NCBI GenBank assembly: GCA_907163375.1
Contig: CAJQUW010008587.1
Coordinates: forward strand, 720,525 to 784,524
Source of the DNA: Prostheceraeus crozeri
Taxonomy: Eukaryota; Platyhelminthes; Polycladida; Euryleptidae
Direction of reading: 5' to 3'
DNA length: 64,000 nucleotides
Part shown: in pieces, positions 61,801 through 64,000 of the stretch
Layout of the letters: each line of letters opens with the position of its first letter
How positions within the stretch are numbered: position 1 is the stretch's first letter
Notes under the pieces: generated by a model
Told to the model about the DNA's origin: nothing
The model's input: the letters and a program-made list of their open reading frames with translations, nothing else
Databases searched by the model: none
Made by a program: the position numbers and the translations under genes

Positions 61801-62908
61801 AATGAAATACTTTTCTTGCATGATGTCAAATCTCTTCTCTTGGACTACTAAGCATTTCGTTGTTGTATACAATACATAGCTGCAGCGTAGCTCAAGTGAA
61901 CTTACAAATGGCTCCTATTTGAAGAATTGATGATGACTTATATGAATGATTGATAAGATGACTTATATAGAAGGAGATTTCATTTTGTAAGTCATTATGT
62001 TCTAATCGAGTTAAGACTCACAGATCATCAGCATTAGAAAGAGGGTAGCTATGTGTAGCCGCAGAGGAGACCGAATGCGTCAGGATCAGATGGAGTCGCC
62101 GAGGGTTTCACATTGATTTTCTTTTCTATTCATTTTTTCTCAACATGCTCTTTGAATGAGCCTGCTCATGTTCATCTTACCCCACTCAATATAAATACAG
62201 TTTTGTCGATTTTATTGACAGCTAAAGGCACGCCATACATTTAAGGGTGATTCATCAGGCTGAGGCATTTCACTGTTATGAATTTTCCAAACCGATGAGA
62301 AATGCATGTTGACCTTAGTAAAAAGGCACTCAAATTACACCGAACTGACGATAAACTGCGGTTACGACTCCAGGCGTGCACGTACATGCGGAATCAAGAA
62401 GTGATTCAGCTGTCAAGGCGTAGCGAGTGGTTGTTATTGTTAGCCAATCAGAGTTGAGTTGTCTCGTCATTCGATTTTGCAGATGCAAAACGATGTCTGC
62501 CTTACCCACCCTGTTCCTCTTGCACCACTCTCCCCTAACTGCGAAAATGCGGCACTTCAAATAGCCGATGTGCATGTAATACTTCAATCTGCCGTGATTT
62601 GTTTTTCAGGCCAGCGATCTTCACCCAACTGATCCAAATGGCAAATCGGATCCTTACTTACTTGTCAGATTGGGCAGTAAGACACAGAATGATAAAGAGA
62701 ATTATATTCCAAAGCAGCTGAATCCAGTGTTCGGTAAATGTTTTGAAATGGAAGTCAAATTCCCTCAAGAATCCATGCTGCTGATCCAAGTGATGGATTG
62801 GGACATGGTCAGCGGAGACGATCTAATCGGAGAGACAAAGATCGACCTGGAGAATCGATATTACAGCAAACATCGAGCAACATCTGGATTAGCGAATAAT
62901 TATGACAC
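13141..62908 (+). CDS. OTOF: Otoferlin-like ferlin gene, internal portion (12 exons)
   Basis: Twelve exons with GT-AG borders and compatible phases (0-0, 0-0, 0-1, 1-1, 1-0, 0-0, 0-0, 0-1, 1-0, 0-0, 0-0, 0-2) give 2315 coding bases, about 771 codons. Residues 1-51 are the end of C2D, about 100-223 the C2DE domain, 224-583 a low-complexity linker, and about 660-771 most of C2E. Otoferlins are tail-anchored multi-C2 proteins that act as calcium sensors in vesicle fusion and membrane traffic. No DysF domain is seen, and motifs such as 'VDRPKV', '[11 protein letters not shown]' and '[15 protein letters not shown]' match the otoferlin branch best. The N-terminal C2A-C2C/FerA/FerB part lies upstream of the window, and C2F plus the membrane anchor downstream. 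Paralogy within type-2 ferlins (FER1L4/5/6-like) cannot be excluded, because one invertebrate gene often corresponds to all of them. Confidence 0.93.
13305..14080 (+). mobile_element. 3' end of a LINE (CR1/L2-like reverse transcriptase), degenerate
   Basis: Just past ferlin exon 1, '[13 protein letters not shown]' carries the reverse-transcriptase catalytic box (YADD). After a gap comes '[18 protein letters not shown]', then '[10 protein letters not shown]', and a 118-codon open stretch (13537-13893) with '[19 protein letters not shown]', 'RCKHKIICG' and '[15 protein letters not shown]'. These are the palm and thumb blocks found at the C-terminus of CR1/L2-type non-LTR elements. A short 3' UTR ends near 'ttgaataaac'. 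The 5' part is missing, as expected for a 5'-truncated insertion, and the coding part has stops. The clade assignment is uncertain. Confidence 0.8.
16335..16375 (-). other. Degenerate hammerhead-ribozyme-like core in the Penelope 3' region
   Basis: On the minus strand 'TTGATGA' (16367-16373) is followed, 20 bases on, by 'GAAAC' (16342-16346) and 'CGGT'. Penelope-like elements carry type I hammerhead motifs (CUGAUGA...GAAAC) in their terminal repeats. Here the first core base is T rather than C and stem II is poor, so it is probably inactive. Confidence 0.45.
16475..16775 (-). mobile_element. Penelope-like element fragment: GIY-YIG endonuclease end
   Basis: Read on the minus strand, the segment gives '[20 protein letters not shown]', then '[19 protein letters not shown]' and '[20 protein letters not shown]'. 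This follows the C-terminal GIY-YIG endonuclease of Penelope-like retroelements (pattern 'VVY.F.C..C...YIGET.RHL..RI.EHL'). The copy is broken and short, with no reverse-transcriptase domain alongside. The 3' flank (16335-16375) carries a hammerhead-like remnant, as is usual for the terminal repeats of this element class. Confidence 0.7.
17548..17619 (-). tRNA. tRNA-Cys (anticodon GCA)
   Basis: A complete 72-base cloverleaf on the minus strand. The acceptor stem GGGGGTA pairs with TGCCCCC, and the discriminator is T, as expected for tRNA-Cys. The A box is 'TAGCTCAGTGG'. The anticodon loop is 'CTGCAGA' between five-base-pair stems, and the B box is 'GGTTCAAATCC'. There is no intron, and no encoded CCA. 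Downstream on its strand a TTTT run about five bases past the end can serve as the Pol III terminator. It lies inside the ferlin intron between exons 1 and 2, on the opposite strand, and looks like a functional gene rather than a SINE head. Confidence 0.95.
17871..17971 (+). other. Exon-like segment with out-of-phase donor (possible poison exon)
   Basis: After 'gatcattttcag' an open frame of 33 codons runs to 'CAAGG|gtaaac'. It reads '[19 protein letters not shown]' and then '[14 protein letters not shown]'. Composition and splice signals look exonic. However, it is phase 0 to 2, while exon 2 needs phase 0, so inclusion would shift exon 2 and reach a stop near 19812. It has no recognised homology. 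It may be a regulated premature-stop exon, an exon of another gene, or chance. Confidence 0.2.
17996..18169. mobile_element. Foldback MITE (174 bp)
   Basis: Near-perfect inverted halves: left 'GAAAGCAGTTAAGTAAAAGA', right end read inward 'TGAAAGCAGTTAAGTAAAAG'. Further shared blocks are 'ACAGCC', 'CCCTTCA', 'TTGCGACTTTT' and 'CAAAGTC', with a short centre near 18085. No transposase inside. It sits 24 bases past the exon-like segment at 17871-17971. Confidence 0.85.
18245..18745 (+). pseudogene. Decayed Tc1/mariner-superfamily transposase fragment
   Basis: Broken frames on the plus strand read '[20 protein letters not shown]', 'IFMQDRLPL', 'VQSPDLT', 'YWFWGNREGQ', '[20 protein letters not shown]' and '[10 protein letters not shown]'. 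They follow the order of a mariner-group DDE transposase: 'VN..YL.ML.N', 'F.QDGAPPH', 'SPDLTPLDFFLWG', 'LR..I...C..I', 'GGHFE'. The catalytic Asp residues of the second and third boxes can still be seen, but several stops and frame changes intervene. The N-terminal third was not found. It is unrelated to the Tc1 copy at 1927-3557. Confidence 0.75.
19120..19460. repeat. Dispersed repeat family B, copy 2
   Basis: Second copy of the repeat at 5045-5375, about 140 bases before ferlin exon 2 and ~400 bases after a decayed mariner-type transposase. I could not find terminal inverted repeats or target duplications for either copy. Confidence 0.75.
19605..19976 (+). CDS. OTOF: Ferlin exon 2: linker and first half of C2DE domain
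   Basis: A 124-codon exon, phase 0 at both ends, with acceptor 'ctgtctattttcag' and donor 'gtaagt'. The first ~45 residues are an acidic linker ('[12 protein letters not shown]'). From residue ~68 of the exon, '[20 protein letters not shown]' and '[12 protein letters not shown]' match the start of the C2DE domain of otoferlin, followed by '[13 protein letters not shown]'. This C2 lacks the clustered loop Asp residues needed for calcium, as in other ferlins. The second reading frame is also open for most of the exon, which gives a false shadow ORF. Confidence 0.95.
19977..22114 (+). other. Ferlin intron between exons 2 and 3
   Basis: A 2.1-kb intron containing the hAT-like element 20586-21174. 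Nothing else was recognised. The phase is 0 on both sides, and the coding sense joins 'PIKHIDL' directly to 'RLPEDEHFW', matching the continuous human sequence, so no exon is missing. Confidence 0.85.
20586..21174. mobile_element. hAT-like non-autonomous element with CGCGATCGCG palindromes
   Basis: The left end is 'CAGGGCTGAGTATCGCGG' and the right end read inward 'CAAAGCTGGACAGGCGAT'. Flanks 'TATTCAAA' (20578-20585) and 'TATTCTGA' (21175-21182) look like an aged 8-bp target duplication, the hAT signature. Near both ends lie palindromes (20627 'GTCCGCGATCGCGGA'; 21088 'TCCGATCGCGATCGCGGA'; 21128 'GTCCGCGATCGCGGAC'), arranged as subterminal repeats. No coding sequence. Confidence 0.65.
22115..22259 (+). 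CDS. OTOF: Ferlin exon 3: second half of C2DE domain
   Basis: 48 codons plus one base (phase 0 to phase 1), with acceptor 'gattatctctgcag' and donor 'gtaagt'. It encodes '[18 protein letters not shown]' and '[13 protein letters not shown]', ending '[10 protein letters not shown]'. This matches human otoferlin 'LPENELLHPPLNIRVVDC', 'FGRYTLVGSHAV' and 'FIYRPPD', the closing strands of C2DE. The end of this exon is where the vertebrate and this protein stop resembling each other until exon 7. Confidence 0.95.
22927..22946. repeat. Perfect 20-bp palindrome
   Basis: 'GTCAGCCATATATGGCTGAC' is its own reverse complement. Just before it lies 'CGTCAGTCAGATGTGTCTGAC', another imperfect dyad. The pair resembles the terminal hairpins of some DNA transposons (a TTAA occurs at ~22878), but no partner end was found. 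Confidence 0.8.
23225..24245. repeat. Duplicated ~1-kb block, copy 1
   Basis: It aligns in the same orientation with 28435-30045. Shared stretches include 'GCAGACAGTAAAAATTTCTA', 'TTGCATACTAGCGATTTG', 'TTTAAAGTTAATTATGATCA' and 'GAGTTCATTTAATAAAATC'. Divergence is high (perhaps 30%), so the duplication is old. No coding sequence is seen; it may be a tandem segmental duplication or two copies of one unknown repeat. Confidence 0.75.
26374..26560 (-). mobile_element. tRNA-derived SINE, family A, copy 2 (divergent tRNA head)
   Basis: On the minus strand the head is 'GTGGCTCAGTTGGGTAGAGC', a textbook A box, with a weak B box ('GGTTTGTAACAG'). It joins the family A body ('GAATCTAAGCGCTCCATCTT', 'AAGTCTGACAATGTCAGCAC', 'AGTAGTGACGTTCAAGCTTC'). 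The head differs from the other three copies, so it may come from another tRNA. Confidence 0.75.
28435..30045. repeat. Duplicated ~1-kb block, copy 2 (interrupted by an insertion)
   Basis: The partner of 23225-24245, split by an 876-base insertion at 28941-29816. The sequence resumes across the insertion exactly where copy 1 is continuous ('...ACGGAGGATTTG' in copy 1). Confidence 0.75.
28941..29816. mobile_element. Non-autonomous DNA element inside duplicated block
   Basis: Ten-base perfect terminal inverted repeats 'AGCAAGGTTG' and 'CAACCTTGCT'. Subterminal repeats of the type 'GGGTCAAAC' and 'TTGGGTTTTGG' appear in opposite orientation near both ends, and 'GGA' lies on both sides. The absence of this sequence from the paired copy shows a post-duplication insertion. 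There is no transposase, and the superfamily is unknown. Confidence 0.7.
31016..31120 (+). CDS. OTOF: Ferlin exon 4: Thr/Ser-rich linker, symmetric phase-1 exon
   Basis: A 105-base open segment with acceptor 'tttacaattcag' and donor 'gtaaat'. It is phase 1 at both ends, which fits exon 3 (ends phase 1) and exon 5 (begins phase 1). It encodes about 35 residues including '[20 protein letters not shown]' and '[11 protein letters not shown]', a Thr/Asn-rich, probably disordered piece. I have no homology for it. The call rests on splice sites, open frame, base composition and phase. Being symmetric, it could be skipped without a frame change, so it may be a cassette exon. Confidence 0.65.
31121..34595 (+). 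other. Ferlin intron between exons 4 and 5
   Basis: A 3.5-kb intron dominated by the large inverted repeat at 31600-32560. 32560-34595 shows A-rich patches (33270-33300) and no recognisable element or exon. Confidence 0.65.
31600..32560. repeat. Large intronic inverted repeat (arms ~470 bases)
   Basis: Sequence from about 31600 to 32068 is the reverse complement of about 32090-32560, with a ~20-base centre near 32078. Matching blocks include 'GTAGGAAATTGAAG', 'GCACATATCATAAAAGGA', 'ATAGAATGTGAA', 'GATCTGACTAAATAATTAAT' and 'TTTAAATCACGACAT'. Identity rises toward the centre. No terminal target duplication was found. In transcripts of the host gene it would fold into a long hairpin. Confidence 0.85.
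34596..34849 (+). CDS. OTOF: Ferlin exon 5: Ser-rich linker
   Basis: 254 bases (phase 1 to phase 0), with acceptor 'cgcgtttgtgtttttag' and donor 'gtaaat'. It encodes an acidic start '[12 protein letters not shown]', then a Ser/Gly/Thr-rich tract ('[18 protein letters not shown]') ending '[11 protein letters not shown]'. There is no recognisable fold, and it is likely a disordered linker between C2DE and C2E. The equivalent region of vertebrate otoferlin is shorter and lysine-rich. The ORF continues a few codons past the donor before stopping, so intron retention would truncate the protein. Confidence 0.85.
34935..35022 (-). repeat. tRNA-like fragment (SINE head)
   Basis: On the minus strand 'CAGTGGCCCAGTAGATCAAG' is followed by 'GGGTTCGAATCTGGTGCC', a B box in a T-arm-like context. 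The A box region is weak and no anticodon arm can be built with confidence. It lies ~90 bases after ferlin exon 5. Confidence 0.5.
36738..36925 (+). mobile_element. tRNA-derived SINE, family A, copy 3 (best preserved)
   Basis: The head has A box 'TGGCACAGTGG' (36745-36755) and B box 'GAGTTCGAGTCCC' (36788-36800), both close to Pol III consensus. The body follows: 'GTGTCATTGGAAGTCGGCAG', 'GAAAGGCATCCGG', 'CAACGCTCCGGAAAGGTCTG', 'CCAGTGTGGAGGAGCAGTGA'. The 'aggaaaggcatccgg' word recurs in many metazoan tRNA-SINE bodies (from memory). Confidence 0.88.
37351..37555. repeat. Inverted repeat (70-base arms) with hammerhead-like hairpin
   Basis: Arms 37351-37420 and 37486-37555 are reverse complements with about ten differences. 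The outer end is 'TACAAAAATTATTACGAGGA'. The inner part read outward has 'TTCAAGAGAGTGAAACGGCT', again the stem-plus-GAAAC pattern of Penelope terminal sequences. It is followed downstream by ~200 bases of unremarkable sequence and then the (AT)n tract. Confidence 0.65.
37797..37875. repeat. (AT)n microsatellite, about 39 units
   Basis: An uninterrupted TA/AT dinucleotide run directly adjoining the 3' tail of the tRNA/hammerhead element on its right. A shorter (TA)n sits at the tail of the second copy (near 38353-38367). The run is therefore probably the expanded 3' tail of that element rather than an independent repeat. Confidence 0.97.
37877..38045 (-). mobile_element. tRNA-headed hammerhead retrozyme-like element, copy 1
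   Basis: Reading on the minus strand, a tRNA-like head (A-box region 38020-38039 'GTGGCCTTGTGGTTAGAGGG'; B box 37977-37986 'GGTTCAAACC') is followed at once by a complete hammerhead ribozyme. Then comes an ~55-base tail ending '...GGTTACTTGTCTA' and the (AT)n tract. This is the layout of a short, non-autonomous Pol III-transcribed retroelement. Small type I hammerhead elements of animals are called retrozymes. Here the Pol III promoter is recognisable as tRNA-derived. Confidence 0.75.
37932..37973 (-). ncRNA. Type I hammerhead ribozyme, intact core (copy 1)
   Basis: On the minus strand stem I is CCACGA paired with TCGTGG. The core is CTGATGA. Stem II is GGCC with loop GAACA and GGCC. The second core block is GAAA, then 'CATGTC' forms a very short stem III (AC/GT) with the GUC cleavage triplet. 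All invariant core bases are present. The self-complementary 'ACATGT' around stem III is typical of animal hammerheads that work better as dimers. Predicted cleavage lies after the C at position 37938. Confidence 0.85.
38220..38367 (+). mobile_element. tRNA-headed hammerhead retrozyme-like element, copy 2
   Basis: Plus-strand copy with A-box region 38223-38240, B box 38276-38285 'GGTTCAAACC', hammerhead 38289-38330 and tail 'GTGGTTACATCTGTTGAGAT' running into a short (TA)n. It differs from copy 1 at several positions, including one in stem II. Directly before its head (38181-38219) is a piece of the element's own tail in reverse orientation, so the locus is a head-facing inverted pair with rearrangement. 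Confidence 0.75.
38289..38330 (+). ncRNA. Type I hammerhead ribozyme, intact core (copy 2)
   Basis: Stem I CCACGA (38289-38294) pairs with TCGTGG (38325-38330). The core CTGATGA is at 38295-38301. Stem II GGTC/GGCC with loop CAACA contains one G-U pair. GAAA is at 38315-38318, followed by CATGTC. All invariant bases are kept, and the stem II change remains pairable, which argues for maintained structure. Predicted cleavage is after the C at 38324. Confidence 0.85.
38626..38815 (-). mobile_element. tRNA-derived SINE, family A, copy 4
   Basis: On the minus strand: 'GGTCTCCGTGGCACAGTGGT', B box 'GAGGTCGAGCCCC', then the family A body, ending 'AGTGTGGAGGAGTAGTGACG'. It lies about 130 bases before ferlin exon 6, so it is the mobile element closest to a coding exon on the acceptor side. 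Confidence 0.88.
38949..39266 (+). CDS. OTOF: Ferlin exon 6: Pro/Ser/Thr-rich linker with PxxP motifs
   Basis: 106 codons, phase 0 at both ends, with acceptor 'caactatttatcttacag' and donor 'gtgagt'. It encodes a Ser/Arg segment ('[13 protein letters not shown]'), repeated S/T-P sites ('[17 protein letters not shown]', 'TSPPGSP') and a proline run '[10 protein letters not shown]'. The composition is that of a disordered, phosphorylatable linker, and the proline run is a possible SH3- or EVH1-type ligand (inference). The exon lies just downstream of a tRNA-SINE, but none of the SINE is spliced in. Confidence 0.88.
39267..43526 (+). other. Ferlin intron between exons 6 and 7
   Basis: A 4.3-kb intron in which I recognise no mobile element or RNA. 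Two open frames near its end (42561-42947 and 43105-43284) have no family motifs. The second begins with a signal-peptide-like segment but is probably chance. Confidence 0.65.
43527..43628 (+). CDS. OTOF: Ferlin exon 7: '[16 protein letters not shown]' motif
   Basis: 34 codons, phase 0 at both ends, with acceptor 'atttccattttcacag' and a weaker donor 'gttggt'. It encodes a basic stretch '[14 protein letters not shown]' followed by '[17 protein letters not shown]'. The latter matches the conserved otoferlin motif 'LDWWSKYFASIDTMKEQ' in the linker between C2DE and C2E. This is the strongest evidence that the low-complexity exons 4-6 belong to the same transcript. Confidence 0.93.
44107..44194. 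repeat. Tandem duplication of a 44-base unit
   Basis: Two adjacent units starting 'CATCTTCTTATTCTCTCTTT' and ending 'CTAAGAGAAT' differ at one base. They follow a CT-rich tract (44070-44107). Confidence 0.95.
44563..45005. mobile_element. CpG-rich non-autonomous element with CACTAGGTGAC ends
   Basis: Terminal inverted repeats 'CACTAGGTGACTTGCCACG' and 'CACTAGGTGACATGCCACG' (18 of 19), then a second inverted block 'AACATCCGTGG' further in. The interior is dense in 'ACGCG' and far richer in CpG than its surroundings. Ends beginning CACTA recall CACTA/EnSpm elements, but no clear 3-bp duplication is visible (att/ttt). ORFs inside are incidental. Confidence 0.75.
45721..45731 (+). repeat. Poly-G run (11)
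   Basis: An uninterrupted G homopolymer within a small GC-richer patch (45660-45860). It may be prone to length variation or sequencing error. Confidence 0.9.
47455..47668. mobile_element. Hairpin MITE (about 210 bp)
   Basis: The arms are reverse complements over ~100 bases around a centre at ~47563 ('GGATGTTATGATGACATCC'). Shared blocks: 'TTTCTTCCGCAG', 'AAAACAC', 'TTTGCTTCTTG' and 'AAGGATGT'. The outer ends are around 'GTCTAGCCTAGGA' and 'TCCTAGGCCAAAC'. No target duplication could be assigned. Confidence 0.75.
49048..49081. repeat. Short perfect hairpin, TAGAACCCGGG / CCCGGGTTCTA
   Basis: Eleven-base arms with a 12-base loop in otherwise AT-rich intron. No mobile-element ends could be tied to it. 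Confidence 0.8.
50350..50560 (+). mobile_element. tRNA-derived SINE, second family
   Basis: The head has A box 'TGGCCTTGTGGTTGAG' (50362-50377) and a degenerate B box ('TTGGTCGGGCCAAACC'). It is followed by ~140 bases of body without similarity to family A. The A box resembles that of the hammerhead element at 38220 ('GTGGCCTTGTGGTTAGAG'), so the two may share a tRNA ancestor. Confidence 0.55.
54335..54829 (-). repeat. Left arm of inverted repeat flanking the Penelope fragment
   Basis: This matches the reverse complement of 55300-55600 in blocks: 'ACAAATGTAGAGTCCAC', 'ACAAATACTGGAAAGTAACA', 'GATGATTAACGTCA' and 'AGCCAGTTGAT'. It is longer than the right arm because of unmatched AT-rich sequence near 54590-54680. 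Inverted or partial terminal repeats are common for Penelope-like insertions. Confidence 0.65.
54830..55330 (-). mobile_element. Penelope-like element fragment: linker and GIY-YIG endonuclease
   Basis: On the minus strand the region reads '[20 protein letters not shown]', '[19 protein letters not shown]', 'FGVVYQLP', '[19 protein letters not shown]' and then '[11 protein letters not shown]' and '[17 protein letters not shown]'. These are the successive blocks of a Penelope C-terminus: '(L)SE.IR..LR..DIR', 'GVVY.IPC.DC...YVGETGRTL', 'H.W...H', 'KVID.E..W..R..KEA'. The copy is broken. It is flanked by inverted copies of its own 3' region (54335-54825 and 55300-55600). It is a different subfamily from the fragment at 16475-16775. 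Confidence 0.78.
55331..55600 (+). repeat. Right arm of inverted repeat flanking the Penelope fragment
   Basis: The partner of the left arm, in opposite orientation, covering the same blocks ('TGTTACTTTCCAGTATTTGT', 'TGACGTTAATCATC', 'ATCAACTGGCTTTTGGCTTG'). It shows that the sequence 3' of the endonuclease is present upstream as well, in reverse. Confidence 0.65.
56799..56868 (+). CDS. OTOF: Ferlin exon 8: poly-Asp acidic linker
   Basis: 23 codons plus one base (phase 0 to 1), with acceptor 'ttcgattttggcag' and donor 'gtgagc'. It encodes '[20 protein letters not shown]' and ends 'KSE'. It is strongly acidic and joins in frame to the equally charged exon 9. Vertebrate otoferlin has a comparable acidic stretch ('DLEEKEEVDN') after the WW-containing motif. 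It follows a 13.2-kb intron, the longest fully contained one here. Confidence 0.85.
57600..57680 (-). repeat. tRNA-like fragment (SINE head or tRNA pseudogene)
   Basis: On the minus strand 'CTCAGCATGACATTTTGTAG', 'GATCGAGAGACCAGGG' and 'GGGTTCAAACCTTGG' resemble a D-arm, anticodon 3' side and T-arm of a tRNA. The B box (plus 57617-57630) is intact. The D-arm has extra bases, so it is not a functional tRNA. Confidence 0.5.
58855..59100. repeat. Dispersed repeat family C, copy 1 (MITE-like)
   Basis: It begins 'CACTGTAAACTGTAAATATC' and contains a second 'CTGAACTGTAAATATCCG' about 65 bases on. It ends with a loosely inverted 'CCGTTTTTAACGG...CAGGTTACAGTA'. A related start appears at 63910. Possibly a MITE with imperfect ends; class unknown. 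Confidence 0.5.
59430..59560 (+). CDS. OTOF: Ferlin exon 9: acidic then poly-Lys linker
   Basis: 131 bases (phase 1 to 0), with acceptor 'aattttgttattgcag' and donor 'gtaagt'. It encodes '[19 protein letters not shown]' followed by almost uninterrupted lysine with one Asp, ending 'SGLPFRR'. A lysine-rich tract is also present at this position in vertebrate otoferlin. The tract (59485-59540) is pure AAG/AAA and could slip in replication. A polybasic segment of this kind could bind acidic phospholipids (inference). Confidence 0.9.
59561..59913 (+). other. Ferlin intron between exons 9 and 10
   Basis: A 353-base intron, the shortest here, with no recognisable element. Confidence 0.88.
59914..60012 (+). 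CDS. OTOF: Ferlin exon 10: acidic linker ending 'SWIERIK'
   Basis: 33 codons, phase 0 at both ends, with acceptor 'ttctctacaatgtag' and donor 'gtaagt'. It encodes '[20 protein letters not shown]' and then 'NSWIERIK'. The end leads into the conserved 'IFSSPLEEV...FGGFEAF' of exon 11, which corresponds to human 'LKVYPKELESEFDNFEDWL'. The acceptor is TAG with a short pyrimidine tract. Confidence 0.88.
60013..61361 (+). other. Ferlin intron between exons 10 and 11
   Basis: A 1.3-kb intron. It contains the possible optional exon 61086-61166 and an AT-rich stretch at 60690-60800. No mobile element was recognised. Confidence 0.8.
61086..61166 (+). CDS. Possible optional ferlin exon (27 codons, Arg/Ser-rich)
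   Basis: An 81-base open segment between exons 10 and 11, with acceptor 'attagtgttttcag' and donor 'gtacgt'. It is phase 0 at both ends and so fits exactly between two phase-0 neighbours. It would add 27 residues rich in Arg and Ser, including '[12 protein letters not shown]', a basophilic-kinase-like context. I know of no counterpart in vertebrate otoferlin. A chance open segment of this size with splice-like ends is quite possible. Confidence 0.3.
61362..61628 (+). CDS. OTOF: Ferlin exon 11: pre-C2E segment and first C2E strand
   Basis: 89 codons, phase 0 at both ends, with acceptor 'ctttcttttctcacag' and donor 'gtaagt'. It encodes '[17 protein letters not shown]', '[15 protein letters not shown]', then '[17 protein letters not shown]'. 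These match human otoferlin 'FDNFEDWLHTFNLLRGK', 'RIVGRFKGSLCVYKV' and 'IPSNDPINVLVRVYVVR'. The last nine residues form the first beta strand of C2E. Confidence 0.96.
61629..62609 (+). other. Ferlin intron between exons 11 and 12
   Basis: A 981-base intron splitting the first strand of C2E from the rest of the domain. Nothing was recognised inside. Confidence 0.88.
62610..62908 (+). CDS. OTOF: Ferlin exon 12: calcium-binding C2E core
   Basis: 99 codons plus two bases (phase 0 to 2), with acceptor 'tgatttgtttttcag' and donor 'gtaagt'. It encodes '[19 protein letters not shown]', '[20 protein letters not shown]', '[19 protein letters not shown]' and '[17 protein letters not shown]'. Loop 1 Asp residues (DPNGKSDPY) and loop 3 Asp residues (DWD...DD) are all present, so calcium binding is expected. 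This is the best-conserved exon of the window. The next exon must start with one base completing the final Thr codon and lies beyond position 64000. Confidence 0.97.
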
Positions 62909-63907
62909 GTAAGTTCCTATTGTGACTTTGCCTTCTCACTCAACACAGCAATCTGGTGAAGGAAAATCGATCATCATAAACCGGGTGTTACTGTGATTTC
63001 CTGATCTATCAGCTTTGCAATCCTGTAGGTCTTTGGAAACATCATAGCAAGATGAATAAGTGTCATTTATTGTCATTTATTGCTGATACGTTTCTATTGT
63101 CTGTTGATAGACGCAAAAGAACAGCCTGTTTGTAAAATTTTGAACTCTCTCAGAGATTGTCTGGAAAATAGAGGGGAACTTGCTATTTGCTTTTGTCACA
63201 AAAGTGACTGTGATCTCTTGTTGTTTGGTAAGCCAATGAATTTTTGGTAGTTCATTTCTGTCAACATTTCCTTGCTTCTTACTCCTTACTCTAAGCTCTA
63301 AGTAATAATTAGAAAGATGTCCTCAGACTTAGCGAAAGAGGCACGAAAATTGCTTGGCAGGACAAATCCCTACAAGGCACCGAGGGCTCCCCTATTCCTA
63401 TGAGAAGGGCTTCCCATTTTATTCACCGGCGAACTGGCACTCTGCAATCATTGTGACTAAGTAATGATTGTTTTGATATAATGTTATAGAACTGTTACTA
63501 GTTCATAGCTACCTGAGAATTAAGGTTGAGTGCCTGGGAGAGGGCATTGGTATCTGGTAGTAGGATGTGTCTTTTGGACGTTTTGAATATGCTGTATACA
63601 GCACGAGAGTTAGATTTTAGTAATTAAAATAGTGATAATTAGCTGACTTCAGATCAGTAATGTTAATTAATGAATAGTACAACAAAACTTTTTTGATTAA
63701 ATGTTTCCTGATATGATACATTGGTGAATATGATTGTAACTGCATATATTCATTCATGCTTCAGTGGCATCATTAACGTGTGATGTTAAATCTGAAAACG
63801 CGATTGTTTTTAGGAAAATTTTTGGAAAAGAAAAATCTTGCACTTTACCGGCTATAAAATGCCTGATGCAAACATTTTGATGGATGACTATAAAATAGAC
63901 TACAGGT
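62909..63907 (+). other. Start of the next ferlin intron
   Basis: Sequence after the exon 12 donor. No further ferlin exon (expected to begin with the residues after 'YST' in human otoferlin) was seen before the window end, only repeat C at the margin. Confidence 0.8.
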
Positions 63908-64000
63908 AAACTGATAAACTGTAAATATCCGCTCAAATTATCAGCTAAAATTAGCTCCATTGTTTTTTACACTCTAAGCTGAAAACATCCGTAAGAGCAG
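63908..64000. repeat. Dispersed repeat family C, copy 2, cut by window end
   Basis: 'AACTGTAAATATCCGCTCAA' followed ~50 bases later by 'CTAAGCTGAAAACATCCGTA' reproduces the two-block start of the repeat at 58855. The rest lies outside the window. Confidence 0.55.

Noticed and set aside
1-64000. CRISPR arrays, bacterial operons, Shine-Dalgarno sites or phage modules
   Set aside because: None are present; all coding evidence is spliced eukaryotic sequence.
1-64000. Endogenous retrovirus, LTR retrotransposon or Polinton copies
   Set aside because: I saw no paired direct long terminal repeats, gag/pol order, integrase or capsid motifs. The reverse-transcriptase traces belong to a LINE, and the endonuclease traces to Penelope-like elements.

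Overview
The window is a stretch of animal nuclear DNA: AT-rich, with spliced coding exons separated by kilobase-scale introns full of old transposable elements. The one host protein gene I can support runs left to right and is a ferlin, closest in motif content to otoferlin (a type-2, non-dysferlin ferlin). Twelve exons (13141-62908) join in consistent phase and encode about 771 residues: the end of C2D, the C2DE domain, a long low-complexity linker, and the calcium-binding C2E domain. The first and last exons of the gene lie outside the window. The frequent 'aggcctac' and 'acatgta' words, the hammerhead-bearing and Penelope-like retroelements and the invertebrate-style linker suggest a marine invertebrate, perhaps an echinoderm. 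That is an inference, not a proof.

Layout. 1-13140 is intron (or sequence upstream of the visible exons) with a near-complete Tc1-like DNA transposon, an inverted Penelope-type repeat, a tRNA-SINE, one copy of a dispersed repeat and a palindromic MITE. 13141-22259 holds exons 1-3 (C2D end and C2DE). The introns between them carry a LINE 3' end, two decayed transposases or Penelope fragments, a foldback element, a hAT-like MITE and a genuine tRNA-Cys on the opposite strand. 22260-43628 holds exons 4-7, which encode a Ser/Thr/Pro-rich linker. Its introns hold a duplicated 1-kb block, a near-1-kb inverted repeat, SINEs, an (AT)n microsatellite and a pair of elements that combine a tRNA-like Pol III promoter with a complete hammerhead ribozyme core. 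43629-56798 is a 13-kb intron with a CpG-rich MITE, a hairpin element, a SINE and a Penelope-like GIY-YIG fragment. 56799-62908 holds exons 8-12, encoding an acidic tract, a poly-lysine tract and C2E.

Functionally, the exons serve one membrane-anchored, multi-C2 calcium sensor of vesicle fusion. C2DE is a structural or membrane C2 lacking most acidic loop residues. C2E keeps the Asp residues expected for calcium binding. The linker between them is rich in proline-directed phosphosites, then acidic, then strongly basic. The tRNA-Cys is an independent Pol III gene inside an intron. Everything else recognised is mobile-element material. The most unusual items are the hammerhead/tRNA-like composite elements at 37877-38360, the large intronic hairpin at about 31600-32560, and two possible optional ferlin exons.
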